The position numbers were made by a program, and so were the translations under genes. Positions 1 to 5,540 of a DNA stretch of 8,102 nt are shown one piece after another. Under the pieces are notes generated by a model. The model saw nothing but the letters and a program-made list of their open reading frames with translations, was not told where the DNA came from and made no database searches. Every line of letters starts with the position of its first letter. Positions within the stretch are counted from its first letter, which is position 1. The stretch comes from an uncultured bacterium (GTDB taxonomy: Bacteria > Actinomycetota > Coriobacteriia > Coriobacteriales > Coriobacteriaceae): assembly GCA_905216045.1 (NCBI GenBank), contig CAJMSL010000092.1, positions 1 to 8,102 on the forward strand, written 5' to 3'.

Positions 1-391
1 CGGCACGCTCGACGACGGCACGCAGTTCGATAGCTCCTACGATCGCGGCGAGCCGCTGGAGTTCACCTGCGGCGCCGGTCAGATGATCAAGGGCTTCGCC
101 GCCGCTGTTGTCGATATGCAGGTGGGCGAGAAGAAGACCGTGCACATTCCTGCTGCCGATGCCTACGGCGAGCACAATCCCGAGATGGTTCTGACCTTCC
201 CGGCCGAGCAGGTTCCCAACATCGAGCAGATCGAGAAGGGCATGAAGCTCTTCCTGTCCACGCCGAGCGGCATGCCTGTCCCCGCCGTCGTCATTGACGT
301 GACGCCCGAGGCCGTGACGCTCGACGCCAACCACGTGCTGGCCGGCAAGGACCTCAACTTTGATATCGAGCTCGTCGAGGTCGAGGGTTAG
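1..391 (+). CDS. slyD: SlyD/FKBP-type peptidyl-prolyl cis-trans isomerase (5' end outside the window)
   Basis: Peptidyl-prolyl isomerase and folding chaperone of the cytoplasmic SlyD branch of FKBPs. The open frame enters from the left edge (first whole codon at 2) and gives 129 residues. The visible order is typical: an FKBP strand GTLDDGTQFDSSYDRGEP, the GAGQMIKGF active-site segment, the VGEKKTVHIP strand and DAYGEHN. An insert-in-flap chaperone domain follows (roughly visible residues 57-108), then a return to the FKBP fold with DANHVLAGKDLNFDIELVEV. By comparison with family members about 15 N-terminal residues are missing. The protein ends right after the FKBP core, so it lacks the His/Cys-rich metal-binding tail of E. 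coli SlyD. The stop codon is 3 nt before a UreE-like gene, so the two are very probably co-transcribed. Codons are strongly G/C-ending, suggesting good expression. Confidence 0.93.
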   Translation, partial: GTLDDGTQFDSSYDRGEPLEFTCGAGQMIKGFAAAVVDMQVGEKKTVHIPAADAYGEHNPEMVLTFPAEQVPNIEQIEKGMKLFLSTPSGMPVPAVVIDVTPEAVTLDANHVLAGKDLNFDIELVEVEG

Positions 392-394
392 AGC

Positions 395-973
395 ATGCCT
401 GAGCGCTTAGTTTCGACGACATGCTTGGGAAATCTCAACGATCCGTCCTATGAACTCCTGCTTCGCCGGAAGCTGGGCGGCGTCTTTGAAGTTGACGAGC
501 TGCTGCTCGATTGGGACCAGGCTGATGTATACGCGTTTGTGGGCGTGACGGAGCTGGGGCGCACGGTCGATGTTCGGCTGGATACTGCCGACGGCGGTCG
601 TTTTGTCGACGGCGACGTGCTCGCCGTCGACCGTTCGGGCGTGGTGCCCGTGGCGGTTGTTGTGCGCCTGCGCAGCGCCGAGGTTTATTTGGTCGAAGTT
701 GACCGCTTGGACCCGATTGCGCTCGCGCATGCGTGCTGGGAGATCGGCAATATGCATGCGCCGCTTTTTCGAGGCGATTCGGACGAGCATACCGTGCGCA
801 TGTATACGCCGGTGCAGCCTGTTTTGGGCCGCATGCTCCGGGGCGTCGAGGGCGTTCGGCTCTCGACGGTTACCCGTGAACTCGATTCGGACCGGCGCTT
901 TGCGTCGAGTGCGGCGGATGCCGTTGTGAGTATGGCTCCAGACTTTACGATCGTAAAGAAGGCGCGCGGTTAA
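395..973 (+). CDS. ureE: UreE-like nickel metallochaperone
   Basis: A 192-residue protein resembling urease accessory protein UreE, which carries Ni2+ in the cytoplasm to nickel-enzyme assembly factors. The N-terminal half has the UreE_N pattern (about 50-105): GRTVDVRLDTADGGRFVDGDVL. The C-terminal half (about 105-165) has DPIALAHACWEIGNMHAPL followed by PVLGRMLRG, matching the family pattern of DP..LA.A.YHLGNRH.PL then VL..MLR. His121 sits where the conserved nickel-binding His of UreE lies (His96 in Klebsiella, from memory). The additional His residues after it and the His-rich tail seen in some UreEs are absent; the end is PDFTIVKKARG. The ATG at 395 has GAGGG at 383-387 as ribosome binding site, lying inside slyD, so translation may be coupled. 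A strong terminator follows. No urease subunits are visible, so the target enzyme is unknown. Family assignment is fairly sure; function is inferred. Confidence 0.8.
   Translation: MPERLVSTTCLGNLNDPSYELLLRRKLGGVFEVDELLLDWDQADVYAFVGVTELGRTVDVRLDTADGGRFVDGDVLAVDRSGVVPVAVVVRLRSAEVYLVEVDRLDPIALAHACWEIGNMHAPLFRGDSDEHTVRMYTPVQPVLGRMLRGVEGVRLSTVTRELDSDRRFASSAADAVVSMAPDFTIVKKARG
943..958. repeat. 16-bp perfect palindrome inside the 3' end of the UreE-like gene
   Basis: CTTTACGATCGTAAAG is perfectly self-complementary. It lies in codons for FTIVKK near the gene's end and about 100 bp upstream of the HAD phosphatase start. It could be an operator for the downstream gene or simply coding sequence; nothing else supports a function. 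Confidence 0.5.
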
Positions 974-986
974 CGTGCGTATAAGT

Positions 987-1028
987 AAGACGGACTTTGA
1001 GGGGCAACTATTCAAAGTCCGTCTTTCT
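987..1028 (+). terminator. Strong intrinsic terminator after slyD-ureE
   Basis: A perfect 14-bp stem, AAGACGGACTTTGA (987-1000) with TCAAAGTCCGTCTT (1012-1025), has an 11-nt loop and a short T-rich tail (TTTCT). It begins 13 nt after the UreE-like stop codon and ends the slyD-ureE transcript. The HAD gene starts only about 30 nt further on, so that gene needs either read-through or a promoter in or before this region; I see no convincing one. Confidence 0.92.
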
Positions 1029-1056
1029 GTTGATGAGATGCTGTGGGGGAAAGCAT

Positions 1057-1854
1057 ATGGGTCTTGAAGGAATCAAGCTGATTGCATGCGATTTGGACGG
1101 CACGTTGCTGCATCCGGGGGAGCGCGAGCCGCGTTCCGAGGCCTTTGAGCTTATCGATGAGCTGCATCGTCGCGGTATCGAGTTTATGCCGGCGAGCGGT
1201 CGTCAATATGCGAGCTTGCGCTATCTGTTTACCCCGGTGGCCGATGAGCTCGCCTATGTATGCGAGAACGGAGCCCTGGTGATGAGCGAGGGGCGTGCCG
1301 TTGTCAAGCGCTCCATGGAGCGTAGCCTTGCTATGGATATCGCGAATGCCGTGGTTGCGTATCCCCATGCCGACGTGACCCTTTCGTGTGAGGGACACCT
1401 CTACACCATGAGCGGCAACGATGCGTTCGTCGACCATTTGCGCTATGAGGTCCACTGCGATGTGGCGGTGGTCGACCGCCCCGAGGACATCGACGAGGAC
1501 GTCATTAAGATTGCCTTCCAGACGCCCGAGGTGAATCAGCCGGCGGCCCTGGAGTATTTCGAGCACCTCTTTAGCGACCGTGTCGACGTGATGACGTCGG
1601 GAACCGAATGGACGGACTTTATCGGCTTTGATTCGGGTAAGGGTTCCGCGCTTGCCGATTACGGTCGTGCCCTGGGTATTTCGCCCGATGAGATGATGGC
1701 GTTTGGCGACAATGAGAACGATCGCGATATGCTCAACGTCGTGGTCCATCCCTATCTGATGGAGAGCTGCAACCCCACCATGCGCGACATCAACGACCGC
1801 GTCCGTTACGTGCGCACGGTCGAAGAAGAACTGCGCCGTCTGCTCGCCGAGTAG
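1057..1854 (+). CDS. Cof-type HAD-superfamily phosphatase
   Basis: A 265-residue cytoplasmic HAD phosphatase of the Cof/IIB group, which typically dephosphorylates sugar phosphates, nucleotides or similar small metabolites. Motif I is DLDGTLL with nucleophile Asp12 and acid/base Asp14. Motif II is PASGRQ with Ser47. Motif III Lys195 lies in FDSGKGSAL, and motif IV is GDNENDRDM (217-225), which binds Mg2+. The stretch between about 80 and 185 is the C2-type cap. Length is normal for the family. I chose the ATG at 1057 because GGGGGA (1045-1050) sits 6 nt upstream and the protein begins just before the first strand; an in-frame TTG at 997 would fall inside the terminator hairpin. It faces the PerR gene, with 23 nt between the two stop codons. 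The substrate cannot be predicted. Confidence 0.93.
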   Translation: MGLEGIKLIACDLDGTLLHPGEREPRSEAFELIDELHRRGIEFMPASGRQYASLRYLFTPVADELAYVCENGALVMSEGRAVVKRSMERSLAMDIANAVVAYPHADVTLSCEGHLYTMSGNDAFVDHLRYEVHCDVAVVDRPEDIDEDVIKIAFQTPEVNQPAALEYFEHLFSDRVDVMTSGTEWTDFIGFDSGKGSALADYGRALGISPDEMMAFGDNENDRDMLNVVVHPYLMESCNPTMRDINDRVRYVRTVEEELRRLLAE

Positions 1855-1877
1855 GTTTTCGCGACATACCTAGAAAT

Positions 1878-2258
1878 CTACCTACAGTCGGGGCAGAGAC
1901 CCTCGAAGATGGTGTAGTGCGACGTGACGTGCCAGCCGATTTGCTCGGACGCCTTGGCGTCGAGCTGGGCATCGAAGGGGAGCGGTACGTCGATGACGCG
2001 GCTGCACGAGGTGCAGATGATATGCGCATGCGGCTCGATCGTGCGATCGAAGCGGCTGCCGCCCGGCGTCTTGATGGAGAGAATCTCGCCGGCGTCGGCC
2101 AAGAGATTGAGATTGCGGTAGACCGTACCGCGGCTGATTTTGTCATCCTGCGCGCGCACGACGTTGTAGATTTCGTCGGCGGTGGGATGGTTATAGCTTT
2201 GGCGCACGGCGTCAAGAACCAGCTTTCGCTGCTTGGTGTTTCTTCTTTGCACGCCCAT
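1878..2258 (-). CDS. perR: PerR-type peroxide-sensing regulator of the Fur family
   Basis: A 126-residue Fur-family metal-dependent repressor. The winged helix (about 8-72) includes HPTADEIYNVV and the recognition segment SRGTVYRNLNLL. The regulatory metal ligands of PerR are all present: His24 (HPTAD), Asp71 (RFD), His77 and His79 (PHAH) and Asp90 (VID). In PerR, Fe2+ at this site drives oxidation of the His residues by peroxide and loss of DNA binding. Asp at the last position, where Fur usually has Glu, is why PerR is preferred over Fur or Zur. The structural Cys4 zinc site is C82-x2-C85 and C122-x2-C125, and the protein ends one residue after C125. The start has GAGGCGAGG just upstream on the minus strand. 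In an anaerobe it would be expected to control oxidative-stress genes, none of which is adjacent. A candidate promoter with a weak Per-box-like sequence lies upstream. Confidence 0.88.
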   Translation of the reverse strand: MGVQRRNTKQRKLVLDAVRQSYNHPTADEIYNVVRAQDDKISRGTVYRNLNLLADAGEILSIKTPGGSRFDRTIEPHAHIICTSCSRVIDVPLPFDAQLDAKASEQIGWHVTSHYTIFEGLCPDCR

Positions 2259-2294
2259 GCGCCTCGCCTCTTTTCTGTCGACGGTCGTAGGTAA

Positions 2295-2323
2295 ATGATA
2301 CCGTATTTAGCACACAATACTAA
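2295..2323 (-). promoter_or_regulatory. Candidate perR promoter with weak Per-box-like sequence
   Basis: Read on the minus strand: TTAGTA (2323-2318), a 17-bp spacer, then TATCAT (2300-2295), which matches the -10 consensus at 5 of 6 positions. Transcription would begin near 2288, about 30 nt before the perR start. The -35 overlaps the stop codon of the acylphosphatase gene. Overlapping it, TTATTAGTATTGTGT matches 9 of 14 fixed positions of the Per-box consensus as I recall it, suggesting but not proving autoregulation. Confidence 0.4.
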
Positions 2324-2730
2324 TAACGAGGGCTGAAACCGTCTTCATTGGTAAGTGGGGCTCGGGCCTGGGCGTCTGCGAGGCGAAAACGCGTTCCCAT
2401 GCGCTCGTAGGAGGCATGAAGCGCCTCGAGATGAGATAGGATGTTTGCCGGAGCCCCCTGTATCTCCATCTCGACGGAACCGTCTTCCATGTTACGCACC
2501 CAGCCGGTGAGTGTGCGTGCCTGCGCGAGGTTGGTGTTGGTAAAGCGAAAACCAACGCCCTGGACTTGCCCCGCCCAGCGCAGGAAATAGCGCAGGGGAG
2601 TGTCTTGAGTGGCCTCGTCGCTTGCGAGCACAGTAAGCCTGCGGCGCAGCTCGAGCTCGATGTTTGATGGTTTTTGAGGCTCTCGACTGCCGCCGGTGAC
2701 GCTGGAGAAGAACGTATCGAAGAGGCCCAT
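2320..2730 (-). CDS. acyP: Acylphosphatase with an N-terminal extension
   Basis: A 136-residue protein whose C-terminal about 90 residues are an acylphosphatase, an enzyme that hydrolyses carboxyl-phosphate bonds such as those of acetyl phosphate or 1,3-bisphosphoglycerate. The signature is clear: AGQVQGVGFRFT, with catalytic Arg62, and LTGWVRNMEDGSVEMEIQG, with catalytic Asn80. Family members are usually 90-100 residues, so the first about 45 residues (MGLFDTFFSS, then a charged helix-like stretch around 22-36) are extra. The ATG at 2730 was chosen because it lies 2 nt after the oxidoreductase stop codon and carries AGG about 8 nt upstream. The open frame continues further upstream only in overlap with that gene, with a protein sequence that looks like a frame shadow. 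The arrangement suggests translational coupling. The enzyme call is secure; the role of the extension is unknown. Confidence 0.9.
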   Translation of the reverse strand: MGLFDTFFSSVTGGSREPQKPSNIELELRRRLTVLASDEATQDTPLRYFLRWAGQVQGVGFRFTNTNLAQARTLTGWVRNMEDGSVEMEIQGAPANILSHLEALHASYERMGTRFRLADAQARAPLTNEDGFSPRY

Positions 2731-2732
2731 CG

Positions 2733-3839
2733 CTATGCCTGCTTGACCGAATCGGCGGGGAAGGTAATGCCGGCCTGCTGACGCACAGCATCCATGATGC
2801 GCAGCGAGACGAGCGTGACATCGCGGTAGTGGCCAAGCTCGTGGCGTCCCGCCGGGGTCTCCCAAATCTCTTCCTTAACGTTATCGATGCCGCAGATGGC
2901 GGTGATAAAGTCTGTGAGTTCGTATTCCATAGTGTTGCTCGATTTGGGCAGGTCGAGCACGCGACCGTTGTCTCCCTGTTCGCGCGGTGCCTCGGTCGCC
3001 GAGCCGCGTACGACGTCGCCGCGATAGTCGATGCGGACGTTGCGGGGCGTGGATAGATGGTCGATCTGGATAGTGCCACGCTCGCCTTCGATCTGCGAGG
3101 GCAGCAGGTCATTCGTAATTTTGGAGTGCGCGAGCTCGACGGAGATACGGCCACTGCCGTAGCTGGCGAGAATGGAACCGCAGCCGTCGATGGGGCCGTG
3201 CGTGAGCTGTCTCGTGGTGGGGTCGAGTAGAGTAGTCATGCTCGTAAGGCCGGAGGGCATGCCGAAAATCTCGACCATGGGCTCGACGGTGTAGACGCCA
3301 ATGTCCATGAGGGAACCCGATGCCATATTGCAGTCGAAGATATTGGTGGCGCGTCCCGCGAGAATCTCGTTGTAGCGCGAGGAATATTTGCCAAAGCGCA
3401 ATGAGGCGCGGCGGATGGGGGCGATCTCGCCCAGGGCGTCCTCGATGGCGTGGAAAGCGGGGTCGTGGAGGGGACGCATGGCCTCGAGGGCCACGACACC
3501 TGCTACCTCGGCAGCGCGGAAGACTTCCAGCGCCTGCACTTCGGTGGCGCAGAAGGGCTTCTCGACGATGACATGCTTGCCACCGGCGATGCAGGCAAGG
3601 GCCTGCTCGTAGTGAAGTGCGTTAGGGCTGCCGATATAGACGGCGTCGACGTCGACGGCTGCCGCAAGCTCATCGAGTGACGTAAAGTTTCGCTCGCCAC
3701 CGCGCTCGGCGGTAAAGGCAGTACCGCGATTGGCGTCGCGTGAAAGCGTGCCCACAAACGCGGCTTGGTCGTTGGCGTTGACGACTTGGATAAAGTCGTC
3801 GGTGATCATGGATGTGCCGATGGTTGCGATGCGCAGCAT
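2733..3839 (-). CDS. Gfo/Idh/MocA-family NAD(P)-dependent oxidoreductase
   Basis: A 368-residue cytoplasmic dehydrogenase of the glucose-fructose oxidoreductase / inositol dehydrogenase / MocA family, which usually oxidises or reduces sugars, inositols or related polyols. The N-terminal Rossmann fold (about 1-120) starts MLRIATIGTSMI, with the dinucleotide-binding loop in a variant GTS form. The hallmark EKP is at 93-95 (HVIVEKPF), with catalytic Lys94. The C-terminal substrate domain contains the family segment GSLMDIGVYTVEPM (about 175-188). Length is normal. The ATG at 3839 is preceded on the minus strand by GAGGGGG with 5 nt spacing; the frame extends far upstream only as a shadow of the RNase H gene. 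It lies 76 nt downstream of rnhA and 2 nt upstream of the acylphosphatase. The substrate is not predictable from this sequence. Confidence 0.92.
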   Translation of the reverse strand: MLRIATIGTSMITDDFIQVVNANDQAAFVGTLSRDANRGTAFTAERGGERNFTSLDELAAAVDVDAVYIGSPNALHYEQALACIAGGKHVIVEKPFCATEVQALEVFRAAEVAGVVALEAMRPLHDPAFHAIEDALGEIAPIRRASLRFGKYSSRYNEILAGRATNIFDCNMASGSLMDIGVYTVEPMVEIFGMPSGLTSMTTLLDPTTRQLTHGPIDGCGSILASYGSGRISVELAHSKITNDLLPSQIEGERGTIQIDHLSTPRNVRIDYRGDVVRGSATEAPREQGDNGRVLDLPKSSNTMEYELTDFITAICGIDNVKEEIWETPAGRHELGHYRDVTLVSLRIMDAVRQQAGITFPADSVKQA

Positions 3840-3872
3840 GTGTCCCCCTCGTGCCGTTCGGTTTACAGGATG

Positions 3873-3878
3873 AGTGTA
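3873..3878 (-). promoter_or_regulatory. Possible -10 element upstream of the Gfo/Idh/MocA gene
   Basis: On the minus strand TACACT within GCGCTACACT, in the 76-nt gap after rnhA. The rnhA upstream region has an almost identical GCGCTACAAT, so both may be real -10 elements. No good -35 is visible at the right distance, so the call is weak and the gene may instead be read through from rnhA. Confidence 0.25.
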
Positions 3879-3915
3879 GCGCGAGGGGGGTAGGAAATGG
3901 CGTGCGAAAACGCCG

Positions 3916-4401
3916 TTACAGGTCGCTCTCGTTAAAGCCGGTGTCGATATCGAGGTTGCTGCCGTCGGCCGCCGTGGTTGCGAGCTCATCGCAGCGCTCG
4001 TTGAGCTCATGGCCGGCGTGGCCCTTAACCCAGATGAACTCCACTTTGTGCTTGCTCTTTGCGGTGAGCAGGCGCTCCCACAGGTCGCGGTTCTTGACAG
4101 GCTGCTTGTTGGCGGTCTTCCAGCCGCGTTTTTTCCATCCGTCAATCCAGTGCTTGTTGAAGGCGTTGACGACGTACTGCGAATCGGAATGGACTTCGAC
4201 GTCGCAGGGGCGGTTGAGCGCCTCGAGTGCCACGATGACCGCCATGAGCTCCATGCGGTTGTTGGTGGTCTTGGCGTAGCCGCGCGAAAGCTCGGAGGTG
4301 AAGGTCTTGCCGGCGGGGTTGGTGTATTTGAGCACGGCGCCGTAGCCGCCACGTCCCGGATTTGATCGAGCCGAGCCGTCGGTGTAGATGATGACCTTCA
4401 C
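3916..4401 (-). CDS. rnhA: Ribonuclease HI
   Basis: A 161-residue type 1 RNase H, which cuts the RNA strand of RNA-DNA hybrids to remove primers and R-loops. All four carboxylate ligands of the two-metal site are visible: Asp8 (YTDGSA), Glu51 (NNRMELMA), Asp73 (HSDSQYV) and Asp138 (ERCDELA). The catalytic His128 lies in KGHAG. The basic handle region around HWIDGWKKRGWK (84-95) supports the long bacterial form. The best start is GTG at 4401, with AGGA 5 nt upstream and a protein that begins directly at the first strand (VKVIIYTDGS). The nearby ATG at 4403 is out of frame and is followed at once by TGA. Length fits the family (about 155). It appears to be first in a minus-strand group with the oxidoreductase and acylphosphatase. 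Confidence 0.96.
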   Translation of the reverse strand: MKVIIYTDGSARSNPGRGGYGAVLKYTNPAGKTFTSELSRGYAKTTNNRMELMAVIVALEALNRPCDVEVHSDSQYVVNAFNKHWIDGWKKRGWKTANKQPVKNRDLWERLLTAKSKHKVEFIWVKGHAGHELNERCDELATTAADGSNLDIDTGFNESDL

Positions 4402-4439
4402 ATGGTTCCTTTCGTTGGGTACGTTTCGTGTGAGTGACC

Positions 4440-4445
4440 ATTGTA
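4440..4445 (-). promoter_or_regulatory. Candidate -10 element of the rnhA promoter
   Basis: TACAAT on the minus strand (5 of 6 matches to the -10 consensus) lies about 39 nt upstream of the GTG start, giving a leader near 32 nt. The best -35-like sequence, TTGCTA, is 20 bp upstream, which is longer than usual, so the promoter is plausible but not certain. Confidence 0.4.
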
Positions 4446-4500
4446 GCGCCATGCCTGCCGGGGGCTAGCAATCTACGATTTCTACCCCGTCTTCCGACAG

Positions 4501-5403
4501 TTAGTTGGCATGGATGATGCGGTTGAGCTCGTCGAGGTATTGCTGCAAGAGGGGAGAGGGCTTGCGCTCGTCGTGCATGATATAGCCTACGCGCATCGTT
4601 GGGGCGTCTGCTAACGGGATCGATGCCATGCCCCGTTGCATTTCATTGGAGAGGACGCCGGTCGACAGGGTGTAACCGTTCGACGTGATAAGTAAGTTAG
4701 TAAGTGTTCCGCGGTCCGAGATTCGTATGTTGCGATCGCAAGGGATATAGCTAAAAGGTTCCTCGGCGTAATAGAAGGAGTTTGAGGTTCCCTGCTCAAA
4801 GCTGTAGCGCGTATAGGGCGTGAGGTCGGCAAGGGACAGCTGAGGGCGGCGTGCGAGCGGGTGGCGCTCGCTGACGAAGACGTGGACCGTCGCGTCGAAT
4901 AGGGGATGGAAGCTTGTACGGGCATCGGCAAAGGCCTTCTGCAGAACGCGGGCGTTAAAGTCATCCAGATAGAGGATGCCGATGTCGCTGCGAAACGCAC
5001 GGACGTCATCGATGATCTGCGATGTGGTGGTCTCGCGCATGATGAACTCGAACTTGCTGTCGCGGCAGCGCTCGACCACGTTGACAAAGGCCTCGACCGA
5101 AAAGGCGTAGTGCTGGGCGGAGATGGCGAGGCGGGCTTGCGGGGTGCCGCCGTCCTCGTAGCGCGCCTCGAGCATATCGGCCTGCTCTACGACCTGGCGC
5201 GCATAGCCCAAAAGCTCGGTGCCGTCGTTGGTGAGCGTGACGCCGCGGCTGGAGCGCGTAAAGATCTCCAGGTGGAGCTCCTGTTCCAGGCTTTTGACGG
5301 CGTTTGAGATGTTGGACTGAGCGGTATAGAGGCGCTGAGCTGCGGCGTTAATTGAGCCGGACTCTGCCACGGCAATCAGAAAACGAAGCTGCTGAAGGGT
5401 CAT
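4501..5403 (-). CDS. LysR-type transcriptional regulator divergent from metY
   Basis: A 300-residue LysR-family regulator. It starts MTLQQLRFLIAVAESGS, the usual LTTR N-terminus. The winged helix-turn-helix spans about 2-60, with the recognition region SINAAAQRLYTAQSNISNAVKSLEQELH. The rest (about 90-295) is the periplasmic-binding-protein-like effector domain. I chose the ATG at 5403 because AAAGGA lies 8 nt upstream; the in-frame ATG at 5412 sits directly on that ribosome binding site. It is divergent from metY with 272 nt between starts, a layout in which LTTRs usually control the neighbouring gene and themselves. The likely effector is a sulfur amino-acid metabolite such as O-acetylhomoserine or O-acetylserine, as for CysB/MetR-type LTTRs; that is inference from position only. 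A candidate operator is in the intergenic region. Confidence 0.93.
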   Translation of the reverse strand: MTLQQLRFLIAVAESGSINAAAQRLYTAQSNISNAVKSLEQELHLEIFTRSSRGVTLTNDGTELLGYARQVVEQADMLEARYEDGGTPQARLAISAQHYAFSVEAFVNVVERCRDSKFEFIMRETTTSQIIDDVRAFRSDIGILYLDDFNARVLQKAFADARTSFHPLFDATVHVFVSERHPLARRPQLSLADLTPYTRYSFEQGTSNSFYYAEEPFSYIPCDRNIRISDRGTLTNLLITSNGYTLSTGVLSNEMQRGMASIPLADAPTMRVGYIMHDERKPSPLLQQYLDELNRIIHAN

Positions 5404-5424
5404 CGACGCCATCCTTTCGATTGC

Positions 5425-5441
5425 TATCTATAAAACCGATA
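5425..5441. promoter_or_regulatory. Candidate LTTR operator between the LysR gene and metY
   Basis: TATC-N9-GATA is a perfect 4-bp-arm inverted repeat of LTTR type. It overlaps a second one, AACC-N7-GGTT (5434-5448). Its centre is near -66 relative to the start site predicted from the metY promoter, where LTTR recognition sites usually lie. It also sits 22-38 bp upstream of the LysR start, so it could serve autoregulation. Short arms make this a candidate only. Confidence 0.4.
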
Positions 5442-5463
5442 ACAGGTTAGCGCTTTTAAGTGA

Positions 5464-5492
5464 TTGACCGAGCGAAACAATGCTCGTACTAT
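5464..5492 (+). promoter_or_regulatory. metY promoter
   Basis: TTGACC (5464-5469, 5 of 6 to consensus), a 17-bp spacer and TACTAT (5487-5492, 4 of 6) form a sigma-70/SigA-type promoter. Initiation is expected near 5499, leaving an unusually long leader of about 177 nt before metY. Confidence 0.65.
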
Positions 5493-5540
5493 TCAAAACA
5501 CACAAAGGCGGTAGGTAATTAAACCGACCACAGAACCGGG

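Noticed and set aside
407..1015. Minus-strand frame of 202 codons opposite the UreE-like gene
   Set aside because: No domain and an Arg/His-rich composition; the plus-strand frame matches UreE. The minus frame also starts inside the terminator hairpin.
1012..1749. Minus-strand frame of 245 codons opposite the HAD gene
   Set aside because: It is the complement of a gene with all four HAD motifs and shows no motif of its own.
1851..1885. GTAGGT/ACCTAC repeat between the convergent HAD and perR genes as a bidirectional terminator
   Set aside because: The arms are 6 bp over a 23-nt loop with no T-tract on either side.
3899..3914. GGCGT-N6-ACGCC hairpin after the rnhA stop codon
   Set aside because: The stem is only 5 bp and no T-tract follows on the minus strand, so it is not a convincing terminator.
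3840..4352. Upstream extension of the oxidoreductase frame into rnhA
   Set aside because: The extension is low-complexity Ser/Thr/Arg/Pro sequence in a shadow frame of RNase HI. The Rossmann fold begins right at the ATG at 3839, which has a good ribosome binding site.
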